Of a stretch of 64,000 bases of DNA, positions 52,811 to 61,678 are shown piece by piece. The notes under the pieces are model-generated. The model was not told the DNA's origin. It made no database searches and saw only the letters and a program-made list of their open reading frames with translations. The position numbers and the translations under genes were made by a program. Positions within the stretch are counted from its first letter, which is position 1. Every line of letters begins with the position of its first letter. Origin of the DNA: Pectinatus haikarae (GTDB taxonomy: Bacteria; Bacillota; Negativicutes; Selenomonadales; Selenomonadaceae); NCBI RefSeq assembly GCF_030813505.1, contig NZ_JAUSUE010000006.1, one strand, 5' to 3'.

Positions 52811-53767
52811 ATGAAGACTCTTATGCAGAAACTGATAACAGAGGTTTTGAATATTGAATATCCTATTATACAAGGCGGGATGGCTTGGATATCTGAATCA
52901 AAGCTTGCAGCGGCTGTTTCAAATGCCGGCGGTGCGGGAATTATTTCAAGCGGTGGTAGAACAACGGAGTTTGTACGCGAACAAATAAGGCTGGCAAAAA
53001 AATTAACTGAAAAACCTTTTGGTGTAAATATGATGTTAATGGCACCTAATAAAGAAGAGATTTTGGAGGTAATCTGTGAAGAAAAACCGGCTTTTGTCAC
53101 CCTGGGAGCTGGAAATCCTGTTCCTTATTTTGAACGGCTGCATAAAGCTGGCATAAAGGCAGTGCCTGTAATACCAAATGTAAAGCTGGCTAAAAGAGTG
53201 GCAGCTGCGGGTGCGGATGCCTTGGTAGCTGAGGGGATGGAAGCAGGAGGACATATAGGAGTTCTTTCGACAATGGCTCTGATGGAACAGGTGATACCGG
53301 CTGTTAATATACCTGTTGTCATGGCAGGCGGTTTTGCGGATGGCAAAGGGTTGGCCGCCGCATTGCTGATGGGAGCCGCAGGCGTACAAATGGGAACGCG
53401 TTTTCTGGTGGCGGATGAATGCCAAGTGCATCAGAATGTTAAAGATATGCTCTTGTCTGCTAAAGATACAGATACCATCGTTACCGGTTATACATTGGGA
53501 GCTGCCGTCCGCGGTCTGAAAAATAAATTTTCACAGGATTTTGTCGAGAAAGAAAATAAGGGTGGCGCAACTAAAGAAGAACTTATAAAGATGGCTACAG
53601 GAACAAACAAGTTAGCCGCGGTGGAAGGCGATATCGAGTACGGAATGGTCCAAGCAGGGGAAAGTCTCACATTGCTGGAAAAGATAGAACCGGCAGCTGA
53701 TATTATTAAATCAATTGTGATTGAGGCAAGAGCTGCACTGCGGCAGGCTGAACAGATACGTTTTTGA
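52811..53767 (+). CDS. fabK: Enoyl-ACP reductase II (FabK-type, FMN)
   Basis: The 318-residue TIM-barrel flavoprotein starts KLITEVLNIEYPIIQGGMAW and has KPFGVNMMLMAP, FVTLGAGNPVPYFERLHKAGIKAVPVIPNVKLAKR, the FMN and NADH site DALVAEGMEAGGHIG with VVMAGGFADGKGLAAALLMGAAGVQMGTRF, and ending blocks as in pneumococcal FabK. Nitronate monooxygenases are close relatives, but the GMEAGGHIG form and C-terminal region fit FabK. It would catalyse the last step of fatty-acid elongation. It stands apart from other fab genes. The ATG is very near a GGGGG run; the Met four codons on is an alternative start. Confidence 0.88.
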   Translation: MKTLMQKLITEVLNIEYPIIQGGMAWISESKLAAAVSNAGGAGIISSGGRTTEFVREQIRLAKKLTEKPFGVNMMLMAPNKEEILEVICEEKPAFVTLGAGNPVPYFERLHKAGIKAVPVIPNVKLAKRVAAAGADALVAEGMEAGGHIGVLSTMALMEQVIPAVNIPVVMAGGFADGKGLAAALLMGAAGVQMGTRFLVADECQVHQNVKDMLLSAKDTDTIVTGYTLGAAVRGLKNKFSQDFVEKENKGGATKEELIKMATGTNKLAAVEGDIEYGMVQAGESLTLLEKIEPAADIIKSIVIEARAALRQAEQIRF

Positions 53768-53910
53768 TCTTTTTCGGTGGGCATTAGTTTTAGTAACAGG
53801 TATATAAAAAAATAATTTATATAGGATTTTCAGGATGCAGTATGGAATATATAGTAGGTCAGATCAATGCTTTTAATAGATGGATTTATTAATCCAGGGA
53901 GGAATTGAGC

Positions 53911-54696
53911 TTGGAAAAATCTACGCTTATAGGTTTAACTGCAGGTTTTTTATCTTTAGGGATAGGATATGTACTAAAGGGAGCGGATCCATCCATATTG
54001 GTCACTCCAGCAGCATATTTGATAATCTTGGGAGGGACTGTGTCGTGTTTGTTTACGGGTTTTACGCTCGAGCAGATGAAGACCTTTCCTAAACTTATCA
54101 AGAAAACTTTACAGTCCCCTGATAATAAACCTAAAGGTGAATTGCTTCACTTGTTTGTGGAATTATCCCAGATTGCACGCCGTGAAGGTATATTGGCATT
54201 GGAAAATCGTATCAATGAAATACAAGATCCTTTTTTCCGGTCAGGTTTGTCGATGGTTATTGATGGAATGGATCCTGAATTCGTCAGTGATGTATTGGAA
54301 GCGGAGCTGCAAGTTATGGAACATCGTCATGCTGAATGTATGTCGATATTTGTTCAGGCTGGTACATATGCACCGACACTTGGTGTTTTGGGGGCCGTTG
54401 TAGGTCTGATTGCGGCGCTGGGTAATTTAGGTGATATAGTTGCTTTGGGACATGCTATTTCTGCGGCATTTGTTGCTACCCTGCTTGGTATATTTACGGG
54501 TTATGTATTATGGCTGCCTATAGCTAATAAGCTGAAAATATTATCACAAATGGAAATAGCTCAGAAAAGAATGATAATTGAAGGCATTTTATCTTTGCAG
54601 GCTGGTGATTCACCGACAGCCATAGAAGCTAAGTTGATGATATTTATCCCTCAGACAGAAAGGGATTTATTGAAATCCGAAAAAGCGGGTGAATGA
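53911..54696 (+). CDS. motA: Flagellar motor stator protein MotA
   Basis: The 261-residue membrane protein starts at TTG with GGGAGG 8 bases upstream (an earlier TTG is too near this site). It has four membrane helices (about residues 3-20, 28-46, 145-170, 178-200), a cytoplasmic loop with LVELSQIARREGILALENRI and the conserved TYAPTLGVLGAVVGLIAAL. With MotB it forms the proton- or sodium-driven stator. Its stop is one base before the motB ATG. No other flagellar gene is near. Confidence 0.93.
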   Translation: MEKSTLIGLTAGFLSLGIGYVLKGADPSILVTPAAYLIILGGTVSCLFTGFTLEQMKTFPKLIKKTLQSPDNKPKGELLHLFVELSQIARREGILALENRINEIQDPFFRSGLSMVIDGMDPEFVSDVLEAELQVMEHRHAECMSIFVQAGTYAPTLGVLGAVVGLIAALGNLGDIVALGHAISAAFVATLLGIFTGYVLWLPIANKLKILSQMEIAQKRMIIEGILSLQAGDSPTAIEAKLMIFIPQTERDLLKSEKAGE

Positions 54697-54697
54697 A

Positions 54698-55471
54698 ATG
54701 GCACGAAAAAAGAGAGCGAAACCAAAGGAAGATCATCCGAGTGAAGCATGGCTTTTGCCTTATTCAGATCTTATGACATTACTGCTGGCCTTGTTCATAG
54801 TCCTTTATGCCATAAATGCAGCATCAAAGCAGACCACTTCAGAAGAAGTGACAGCTACCTTCAGGCATGGTTTTAATGCGGGAGGTATATCCTTTTTTGA
54901 TAAGATGGGTACTCAAAGCGGATATACGGCTTATTTAACAGAAGATGAATCTAAAGATAAGTCTGTGAATAATTACGTGGCTGAAAATGATAAGCTGGAA
55001 AAAGAAAAACAGAAATTAGAAGCATATATAAAGGAAAAGAATCTGGAAAATGAAGTCAGTACACAGCTGACAGAACAGGGATTGATGATCCGTGTCAAGG
55101 AAAAAGCATTGTTCCCATCGGGCAGTGCCGACCTGACAAATGATTCTGATAAGATAACTACTATAGTTGCTTCTTTATTGGGAGCTGTAAAGGAAAATGT
55201 TGTGATATCCGGGCACACGGACAATGTGCCTATTTCGAACAGCAGGTATCCTTCAAATTGGGATTTGAGTTCACAGCGGGCGCTGAATTTTATGAAAAGT
55301 GTCCTGCAGAAAAATCCACAGCTGGACCCAATAAGATTTCAGGCCACAGGAAACAGCGAATACCGTCCTATTGTACCCAATGATACGCCTGAGCATCGCG
55401 CTCAAAACAGGCGTGTAGAAATTTTGATAGCACGCAGTTATAACTCATCGGGAATGCAGACAGTTAAGTAA
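54698..55471 (+). CDS. motB: Flagellar motor stator protein MotB
   Basis: I take the ATG just after the motA stop; a GTG three codons earlier is possible. The 257-residue protein has a charged N-terminus, one membrane helix with the ion-binding Asp in LPYSDLMTLLLALFIVLYA (about residues 22-40), a linker with coiled-coil character and a C-terminal OmpA-like peptidoglycan-binding domain (VISGHTDNVPISNSRYPSNWDLSSQRA, about 170-200, then RRVEILI). It anchors the stator to the wall. Coupled with motA. Confidence 0.94.
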   Translation: MARKKRAKPKEDHPSEAWLLPYSDLMTLLLALFIVLYAINAASKQTTSEEVTATFRHGFNAGGISFFDKMGTQSGYTAYLTEDESKDKSVNNYVAENDKLEKEKQKLEAYIKEKNLENEVSTQLTEQGLMIRVKEKALFPSGSADLTNDSDKITTIVASLLGAVKENVVISGHTDNVPISNSRYPSNWDLSSQRALNFMKSVLQKNPQLDPIRFQATGNSEYRPIVPNDTPEHRAQNRRVEILIARSYNSSGMQTVK

Positions 55472-55479
55472 AATTTATA

Positions 55480-55544
55480 ATATAATTAATGCATATTAAA
55501 TTTTTGTTGATAAAACAATCAGATTTAATATGCATTAATTATAT
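55480..55544. repeat. 22-base perfect AT-rich inverted repeat between motB and nnr
   Basis: Arms 55480-55501 and 55523-55544 are exact reverse complements. The 21-base loop has its own TTGTT/AACAA pairing. No U-tract follows on the plus strand. It could act as a weak terminator, RNA processing site or protein-binding site. Confidence 0.85.
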
Positions 55545-55610
55545 CAAAAAGAATATAGTGCCGTTGTTCATTAAGACTGATAAATTTATTTAGTTTTTGG
55601 GGGAAGTCAA

Positions 55611-57164
55611 TTGCGTATTGCAACAAAAGAAGAAATAAGACAGGTGGACAAGAAGGCTATTGAAGAGTACGGTATGGAAGAAATTGTCCTTATGGAAAAT
55701 GCAGGGAGAAAGGTAGCTCAGGCTGTAGAAGATTTTTTTGACGATATAGGCAATAGATCTGTTTTTATAGCTGCAGGAACGGGCAACAATGGCGGTGATG
55801 CACTGGTAGCAGCCAGATATTTGCTTAATTATAGTGCCAGGGTCAAAGTTTTTCTTGTAGGTAATATTGATCATATGACAAAATCAGCCAGCTCTAATTA
55901 TAATATATTGAAATATATGCATGCTGATCTTTATCATATAGGCACTGAATATGACTGGGATAAAGTAAGGCTGTCATTGGGGCTTGCTGATGCTGTGATA
56001 GATGGGATATGCGGAACGGGAATAGATCTGCCGCTTAGGTTTGATCAGCAGAAGATGGTTGCATGCATCAATAATGCACATAAGCCGGTCGTGGCAATTG
56101 ATATACCGAGCGGTCTTGATGCTGATACAGGAAGTGTATATGAAGGGCAGGCTGTGAAGGCAGCATGTACTGTTACTATGGGTATTCCTAAGGTGGGCTT
56201 GCTGCTTTATCCAGGAGCCTATTATGTAGGGAAGCTTATTATTGATTCTATAGGAATTCCTTTGGCTTTACTAAATGATAAAGCTATACAGCAAAGAATG
56301 ATAGATAGATGCTTAGTCAAAAAGTTTATCCCAGTTCGCTCTATGGAAGTGCACAAGGCAAATTGTGGCAGGGTTTTGGTGTTAGCGGGATCTATAGGCT
56401 ATACGGGGGCTGCAGCTCTTTGCGCTCAAGCTGCTCTTCGGCTGGGGGCAGGTCTTGTAACGCTTGCGGCAGCCAAAAGCCTCTATCCTATTTTTGCTGA
56501 AAAATTAACAGAAGTTATTGTTATGCCCTTGCCCGAGGAAGAGAAAGGAATATTAGGGATGCAGGCAGCGGAAGTGCTTTTGCCCAGAGAAGAAAGTTAC
56601 GATACTATTTTAATGGGACCGGGTCTGGGAAGATCTGAGAAAACTATGGAATTTGTCCGCAATTTCGCGGTAGCTGTGAAAAAGCCGCTTGTTCTTGATG
56701 CCGATGCAATTTTTGCTTTTGCCGGGCATGCGGAAGAATTAAAAAATTGTGCATTTATTCCGATATTGACACCACATTTGGGAGAAATGGCCAGCTTACT
56801 TCAGATAAAAGTAAAAGAATTGAAAAATGATTTATGGAAATATGCAAGAAATGCTGCCGCAAAATATAATTGTATATTCATATTGAAAAGTGAAAAAACA
56901 ATTGTTGCCTGCCCTGATGGAAATATATTTTTAACGACTGTAGGTAATCCGGGTATGGCTACTGCCGGCTGCGGCGACGTTCTGGCAGGAGTGACAGCAG
57001 CTTTGCGAGCCGATAGGCTGGACGGGAAAAAAGCTGCTGTTTCAGCTGTTTTTCTGCATGGGACAGCAGGTGATATAGCAGCCGGGAAGGGAATGGCCGG
57101 GCTCACTGCCGGTGATATTTTAGACAGCATTCAGTCCGCCCGCAAGTATGTGGACGGCAAGTGA
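55611..57164 (+). CDS. nnr: Bifunctional NAD(P)H-hydrate epimerase/dehydratase
   Basis: The 517-residue protein starts at TTG after GGGGGAAG. The N-terminal NnrE (YjeF-N) half has IRQVDKKAIEEYGMEEIVLMENAGRKVA, GTGNNGGDALVAARYL and AIDIPSGLDADTG. The C-terminal NnrD half (from about residue 240) has GRVLVLAGSIGYTGAAALCAQAALRLGAGLV, LTPHLGEMASLL and the ATP/ADP-site GNPGMATAGCGDVLAGV. It repairs hydrated NADH and NADPH. It is often next to alr, acpS or toxin-antitoxin genes in Firmicutes, as here with mazEF. Confidence 0.95.
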   Translation: MRIATKEEIRQVDKKAIEEYGMEEIVLMENAGRKVAQAVEDFFDDIGNRSVFIAAGTGNNGGDALVAARYLLNYSARVKVFLVGNIDHMTKSASSNYNILKYMHADLYHIGTEYDWDKVRLSLGLADAVIDGICGTGIDLPLRFDQQKMVACINNAHKPVVAIDIPSGLDADTGSVYEGQAVKAACTVTMGIPKVGLLLYPGAYYVGKLIIDSIGIPLALLNDKAIQQRMIDRCLVKKFIPVRSMEVHKANCGRVLVLAGSIGYTGAAALCAQAALRLGAGLVTLAAAKSLYPIFAEKLTEVIVMPLPEEEKGILGMQAAEVLLPREESYDTILMGPGLGRSEKTMEFVRNFAVAVKKPLVLDADAIFAFAGHAEELKNCAFIPILTPHLGEMASLLQIKVKELKNDLWKYARNAAAKYNCIFILKSEKTIVACPDGNIFLTTVGNPGMATAGCGDVLAGVTAALRADRLDGKKAAVSAVFLHGTAGDIAAGKGMAGLTAGDILDSIQSARKYVDGK

Positions 57165-57251
57165 TATGACGTTGTTGCTAAAAGGAAGAAAATGAATAGT
57201 GAATGCATAGATAGGTTACAAAGGTAAGGTATTTAACTAAGATAAAGCAAA

Positions 57252-57280
57252 TTGACAACTGTTATTAAAAACCCTATACT
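57252..57280 (+). promoter_or_regulatory. Consensus sigma-A promoter of mazEF
   Basis: TTGACA and TATACT are separated by exactly 17 bases and lie 46 bases before the antitoxin start. It is the best promoter match in the window. Confidence 0.8.
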
Positions 57281-57325
57281 ATACATAATTATATCCTGTT
57301 TTATCGCAATATAGGAGGGGTTTTA

Positions 57326-57568
57326 TTGTCCGCGTGTAGACGTATTGTTATTGACTTGCCTAACGATCTGGCTGGTGAATTGGAAAATTTGGCACAGGCG
57401 GAGCAGGCTAGTCATGAGGAATTATTGTGTAAAGCTGTTCAGTCATATATTGAGAATTGCAAACATAGAAACATTGTGGAACAGATGAAAAAAGGTTATA
57501 AAGAAATGGGGTCAATCAACATAACTATAGCGGAAGAAGGTTTATATGGAGGGATATCAAAAAGATGA
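57326..57568 (+). CDS. mazE: Antitoxin of the MazEF/EndoAI type (ribbon-helix-helix)
   Basis: The 80-residue protein starts at TTG after AGGAGGGG. RRIVIDLPNDLAGELENLAQAEQASHEELLCKAVQSYIEN (residues about 5-45) is a ribbon-helix-helix DNA-binding unit: one beta strand and two helices. The C-terminal KKGYKEMGSINITIAEEGLYG would bind and block the toxin, like EndoAI of Bacillus. It overlaps the toxin gene and probably represses the strong promoter upstream. Confidence 0.88.
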   Translation: MSACRRIVIDLPNDLAGELENLAQAEQASHEELLCKAVQSYIENCKHRNIVEQMKKGYKEMGSINITIAEEGLYGGISKR

Positions 57569-57923
57569 CCGCGGCATGATAAAACGCGGCGATATTTTTT
57601 ATGCCAATCTCAGTCCGGTGATCGGGTCTGAGCAGGGAGGATCGCGCCCAGTCTTGATATTGCAGAACAATATAGGCAATAAATACAGTCCTACTATAAT
57701 TGTTGCGGCAATAACTGCACAAATAAGTAAAGGAAAGCTGCCTACACATATAGAATTAAAGGCGGAAGAATGCAGACTGGACCGCGATTCTGTCGTACTG
57801 CTTGAACAACTGAGGACAATTGATAAAAAAAGACTTCGCAATAAGATTACCACGCTTGACAATGATATTATGAAAAGCGTGGACGAGGCTGTGAAAGTCA
57901 GTATGGGTTTGGTACAGCTCTAA
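57546..57923 (+). CDS. mazF: mRNA interferase toxin MazF/EndoA family
   Basis: The core from MIKRGDIFYANLSPVIGSEQGGSRPVLILQNN through IVAAITAQISKGKLPTHIEL and RDSVVLLEQLRTIDKKRL is very close to Bacillus EndoA, a PemK-fold endoribonuclease that cuts mRNA at UACAU-like sites. Two starts are possible. The listed ATG has AAGAAGG five bases upstream and overlaps the antitoxin gene by 23 bases. The Met ten codons on (57576) matches the EndoA N-terminus better but has a poorly placed ribosome site. All active-site residues of the family, including the Arg and Thr of the core, appear present. Confidence 0.93.
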   Translation: MEGYQKDDRGMIKRGDIFYANLSPVIGSEQGGSRPVLILQNNIGNKYSPTIIVAAITAQISKGKLPTHIELKAEECRLDRDSVVLLEQLRTIDKKRLRNKITTLDNDIMKSVDEAVKVSMGLVQL

Positions 57924-58290
57924 AATAAAAAATAATTAATTGGGCGGCAGAATCAAGAAATAGTGGCAGATTTAGTATCATGCTTTAAAAAATGAGGACA
58001 ATAACAGCTGATAGCGATATAAACAGATATTTTGTGATACATAGCAGAGCATTTGATTTTTCACGAAAATGATATCATTTGCATCTTGAATTATTGAGGA
58101 AGATTTTGCCGCTTTTTAGTGACATCAAAAGAGAAAATATGTTTTTACTGATAATGTAATTTTTGAGATAGGGATAATTATTGCTTGTATACGGTGTTTT
58201 TTCTGATCAGGCAGAAAAATAATCATCGGCTGTATGCAGACAATAGTAATATCAGAGTATCAATTATCTGATAGAAAGTGAGTATCAGCT
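57924..58290. other. Intergenic region between mazF and the amidase gene
   Basis: This 367-base AT-rich stretch holds no frame with a good ribosome site. The only clear structure is the 14-base palindrome AAATGATATCATTT at 58067-58080, which could be an operator. I see no good promoter with both boxes and no terminator with a U-tract after mazF. Confidence 0.45.
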
Positions 58291-59331
58291 TTGTTAAAAA
58301 GGACAGCTTTATTTTTTATTTTTCTAATGCTTCTCATTCAGACAGTTTGCTCGGCGGCTTCTTTTTCAACAGATGATTTTCGATATAGTGTTTTGAAGTC
58401 ATCTGGAGCGGAGAATTATTTACATATGGAATTTAAACTGGGCAGTAAAGATTCTCAGTATATTTTACAGGTCAATCCTCAAAATAAGAAAGAATTATTG
58501 CTGACCTTTCCGGGCACAAAAATTAAGAACACCAGCCAAAGGCCGATTACACTTGATGGTTCGCTTGCTAAAAGTGTGAAATTTACGAATGAAAATGGAA
58601 GCGGCAGGGCGGTCGTATCTCTGCCGTATGACGCGGATACAGTCAACTATAAGGCTTATATAATCAATAATGCTGACTCGCGACGCAGAAACAGCTCAGT
58701 TTTGGCAGTGGATATCAGTAAAAAAGCAGCGGTACTGTCCCGGTCACTGCAGGCAGTGGCCGGACATGTGATAGTCATTGATCCTGGACATGGCGGCAGT
58801 GATTCCGGAGCTGTAGGACCAGATGGGATCATGGAAAAAAATGTGACACTGGCTGTGGCAAAGAAAGTATATAACATTCTCGTCAATAACGGGGCGACGG
58901 TGATTATGACGCGTACTGTAGATAAGGATGTATATGCACCCAATGCAAGTGCGGTTCAGGAACTGCAGGCACGAGTCAATGTAGGAGAGTATACGAAAAA
59001 CACAGATATTTTCCTGAGTGTGCATGCCAATTCTTTTACAAGTCCCTCTGCCAACGGTACAGAAACATATTATTACCAAAGTTCATCACAGGGAGAAAAG
59101 TTAGCTTCGCTGATACAGGATGAAATGGTGAAAAGCAGCGGACTGAATGACAGAGGAATAGCAGCCGCAAATTTTTATGTTTTAAAACATACGTCGATGC
59201 CATCAGCATTAGTGGAACTTGCCTTTATATCTAACTACAGAGAAGAAGGACTGCTAAATGCCGATGATTTTCAGGAAATGATGGCAGAAGCTATCTGCAG
59301 AGCCATAAGCAGGTATTTCCAGGCCGATTAA
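58291..59331 (+). CDS. N-acetylmuramoyl-L-alanine amidase (AMIN-like plus Amidase_3)
   Basis: The 346-residue exported protein starts at TTG with a signal peptide (LFFIFLMLLIQTVCSAAS). An AMIN-like beta domain follows (about residues 26-145), then the Amidase_3 zinc domain: VIVIDPGHGGSDSGAVG (first His), IMEKNVTLAVAKKV (Glu ligand), FLSVHANSF (second His) and SALVELAFISN (catalytic Glu). It cuts the bond between MurNAc and the stem peptide in the periplasm, probably in cell separation. The weak AAAGTGAG ribosome site makes the exact start less sure. It is followed after 12 bases by the GerMN lipoprotein gene. Confidence 0.92.
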   Translation: MLKRTALFFIFLMLLIQTVCSAASFSTDDFRYSVLKSSGAENYLHMEFKLGSKDSQYILQVNPQNKKELLLTFPGTKIKNTSQRPITLDGSLAKSVKFTNENGSGRAVVSLPYDADTVNYKAYIINNADSRRRNSSVLAVDISKKAAVLSRSLQAVAGHVIVIDPGHGGSDSGAVGPDGIMEKNVTLAVAKKVYNILVNNGATVIMTRTVDKDVYAPNASAVQELQARVNVGEYTKNTDIFLSVHANSFTSPSANGTETYYYQSSSQGEKLASLIQDEMVKSSGLNDRGIAAANFYVLKHTSMPSALVELAFISNYREEGLLNADDFQEMMAEAICRAISRYFQAD

Positions 59332-59343
59332 GGGGGAAATAAT

Positions 59344-59928
59344 TTGGAACGGATAAGGACAATATTAGCAGCATTTTTTATTATCTCTACGGTTTTTATA
59401 GCGGGGTGCAGTGATAATTCGGGAAATAAAGCTCAGTCGGAACAACAAAATGGACAGATAACAACAAATGATCAGGCAAAAAATGAAAAGGAATCTTCTG
59501 ATAAAAAAAATATTAAACAAGTCAAGGCTACAGTATATTTTCCGGATGAAAACGGACAAAAACTTATTGCCTCGGACAGGACTTTGAATACAGAAGTCGA
59601 CGATAAATATCTTGCGGCGGTTAAAGTTTTACTGCAAGGACCTAAAAAAGGAGAAGGAATTGCTGTCATTCCCAAGCAGGCAAAACTTCTGGCGGTCAGC
59701 GTTGATAAAAATGGAATCGCATCAGTCAATTTTGATAATGCGCTTGTTAAAAATTTTTCGGGCGGTTCTACGGGCGAAATAATGCTTGTGGGATCTGTTA
59801 CGGATACGCTTACTAATTTTCCTGAGGTAAAAGCTGTACGGTTTTTAGTTGACGGTAAACCGCTTGCAACATTAAGCGGACATCTTGATCTTACAGAACC
59901 TGTTAAACGAATGAAAAACATATTATAG
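59344..59928 (+). CDS. GerMN-domain lipoprotein
   Basis: The 194-residue protein starts at TTG after AGGGGG. It has a lipoprotein signal with lipobox FIAGC (Cys at about residue 22), a low-complexity polar linker rich in N, Q, K and D (about 23-60), and one GerMN domain: KATVYFPDENGQKLIASDRTL, KVLLQGPKKGEGIAVIP, VDKNGIASVNFDNALVKNFSGGSTGEIMLVGSVTDTLTNFPEVKAVRFLVDG. GerMN domains occur in envelope and spore proteins and often near amidases; the molecular role is unsettled. Likely tethered in the periplasm and working with the amidase. Confidence 0.92.
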   Translation: MERIRTILAAFFIISTVFIAGCSDNSGNKAQSEQQNGQITTNDQAKNEKESSDKKNIKQVKATVYFPDENGQKLIASDRTLNTEVDDKYLAAVKVLLQGPKKGEGIAVIPKQAKLLAVSVDKNGIASVNFDNALVKNFSGGSTGEIMLVGSVTDTLTNFPEVKAVRFLVDGKPLATLSGHLDLTEPVKRMKNIL

Positions 59929-59970
59929 AAAAACACACCGGAAGGATCATTTTTCCGGTGTGTTTTTTTT
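59929..59970. terminator. Bidirectional rho-independent terminator
   Basis: AACACACCGGAA (59932-59943) pairs exactly with TTCCGGTGTGTT (59953-59964), with flanking A and T runs on both sides. It lies between the convergent GerMN and regulator genes and includes the last codons of the regulator. Confidence 0.9.
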
Positions 59971-61464
59971 CCATATGCGATATAAGAGGGCATTGTTGTT
60001 TTTATAGATTTTTTCTAAATCTTCGGCAGAAAATTTATGACAATTTGGTTTGTTTTGTAAATCATGGAAAAAGCTATTGAATTTATCTATTAAAAAGGGG
60101 TGCCTCAGTAAATATATAGTTTTGCTGCAATTTCGCAAAAAAGATTTATTTTTCTTTAAATAGGCTGTTTTTGTATTGCTGTAATATGATAATTTGAAGG
60201 AATCGTCTTCGTTTTGCGGCTGCGATTCACTCAGCAAATGGATATTTATGGCAGGATTATTCCTCATGGATTTTATTAATTGCTGAAGCTGTGCTTCTCT
60301 TTCCTGGGCAGAAGCAATATAGTCTATTTCGCCATAAGTAAGCTGTCCGTTTTCTATATAGCGTATTATATTGGCCTCGGGAAGGATAAAATCAATATGT
60401 GAACTGCCAAATTGTTCTTCCCAGGTTATCTGCATGTTTTGAATGGTTTGTTGCATATCAGAGGAATATTTATAGTCACGTGAAGAACTAAGGAGCTTTT
60501 TGAAAGCCTGAGCGGGCAGAAAAAATTCAAAGCCTTTTGCACAGAAAAGTAAAAGATCGCTGTTCAAATAAAAAAATGAACGGAATTTAACAAGTTCTAT
60601 ATCATCTTTTGGTTCAAGGATACAGCAGTTAAAATCAAATTTTTCATATGTGCGTTCCCAAACTTCTTTTACCGTCTTTTTATCTGTTATATAAGTGCAG
60701 ATATCTATTAAATTATCTTTGTGCATTGAGTAGTGCATGGTAAAATAATTTTTTACCGTTATTATATTTGATTTTGCAAAATTCTGGTCATCGTATATAT
60801 AGAAGTTGATATTGATATATTTGTTGAGCATATTATATAATCTGGGAAGAAAGGAATCCGGAGATTGTTTGAGTTCATTTATGCAGCAGCCAAGATAAAT
60901 ATTGACATTTTCTGAAGAAAAATGACAGCAGTTTAAAAAATCGAGAAGCGCATTACGGGAAAGCAAAGAAACGATATCGCCTGTTATAAGAATACTGATG
61001 TCCTCTTGAGTGGTGCTGAATAATGAAGCAATTTTTGTGTTGAAAAATTTTTTTATATTGGTCCTTCCAACGATCGTTAAATAAGATGCCGCTGAAACAG
61101 CAGACTGACCATTGTCCTCCGGGATCGGTTCAGCTTGATTGTGATAATATACATCGTTCAGTAGATTATTTATTTCTGTTGTCAGACGGTCCTTTGTATT
61201 TTCTGCGGTCATTTTGACAGAAAGCCTTATATCAAATTCGTTGAAAAAAGGATAAATACGATCCTGCTTTATCAGTTCATCTGCTATAAATGTGGCTATG
61301 CGGCGATTGATACGTGTTATATATTTAGGAGAAGGATGATTGATACCGTTACACCATTTGCTCAGATAGGAAACATCATAACCTATGAAATCGGCAAGAG
61401 CACTAAGCTTTATGCCGGAAAATTTTGTAAGATGTTTTAATGTCTGTGAAAAATTTTTTTTCAT
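59947..61464 (-). CDS. Large HTH (XRE-like) protein of unrecognised family, putative regulator
   Basis: The 505-residue protein begins with a helix-turn-helix of XRE type (GIKLSALADFIGYDVSYLSKW, about residues 17-37, then CNGINHPS). The remaining 440 residues match no family I know. They contain a helical linker, a segment ILITGDIVSLLSRNALLDFLNCC, several Tyr/Phe/Asn-rich beta-like stretches, and scattered cysteines. There are no membrane helices, so it should be cytoplasmic. AAAGGA lies 11 bases before the ATG. It is divergent from the lactate permease gene across a 674-base region with repeated TTGAAT motifs, so control of lactate use or of itself is a reasonable guess. Effector unknown. 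Confidence 0.7.
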   Translation of the reverse strand: MKKNFSQTLKHLTKFSGIKLSALADFIGYDVSYLSKWCNGINHPSPKYITRINRRIATFIADELIKQDRIYPFFNEFDIRLSVKMTAENTKDRLTTEINNLLNDVYYHNQAEPIPEDNGQSAVSAASYLTIVGRTNIKKFFNTKIASLFSTTQEDISILITGDIVSLLSRNALLDFLNCCHFSSENVNIYLGCCINELKQSPDSFLPRLYNMLNKYININFYIYDDQNFAKSNIITVKNYFTMHYSMHKDNLIDICTYITDKKTVKEVWERTYEKFDFNCCILEPKDDIELVKFRSFFYLNSDLLLFCAKGFEFFLPAQAFKKLLSSSRDYKYSSDMQQTIQNMQITWEEQFGSSHIDFILPEANIIRYIENGQLTYGEIDYIASAQEREAQLQQLIKSMRNNPAINIHLLSESQPQNEDDSFKLSYYSNTKTAYLKKNKSFLRNCSKTIYLLRHPFLIDKFNSFFHDLQNKPNCHKFSAEDLEKIYKNNNALLYRIWKKNTPEK

Positions 61465-61524
61465 TGCAGGTTAATTCCTTTATATTTAATGAAAAACATT
61501 TTACTATAAATAAATACTAAGTAT

Positions 61525-61552
61525 ATTATACAATAATAATACTAAATATGAA
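61525..61552 (-). promoter_or_regulatory. Possible promoter of the HTH regulator gene
   Basis: On the minus strand a perfect TATAAT is preceded at 16 bases by TTCATA (4 of 6). It lies about 60 bases before the ATG. Confidence 0.35.
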
Positions 61553-61599
61553 TAATAAAATTAATTTATTATATATAGAATGGAAATTATTGATTTTTT

Positions 61600-61617
61600 T
61601 TGAATAATATTATTCAA
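61600..61617. repeat. TTGAAT palindrome, copy 1 (possible operator)
   Basis: A perfect 18-base palindrome: TTGAATAAT and ATTATTCAA. It lies about 48 bases upstream of the regulator -35 box. Confidence 0.6.
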
Positions 61618-61678
61618 GATAAATCAAAGAAATTAGCGAAAAATCTGTAAATTGTACTATTATTATAGGCGTATTTTT

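Noticed and set aside
52811..53767. Nitronate monooxygenase in place of FabK
   Set aside because: The GMEAGGHIG block and overall order fit FabK better, although the families are close.
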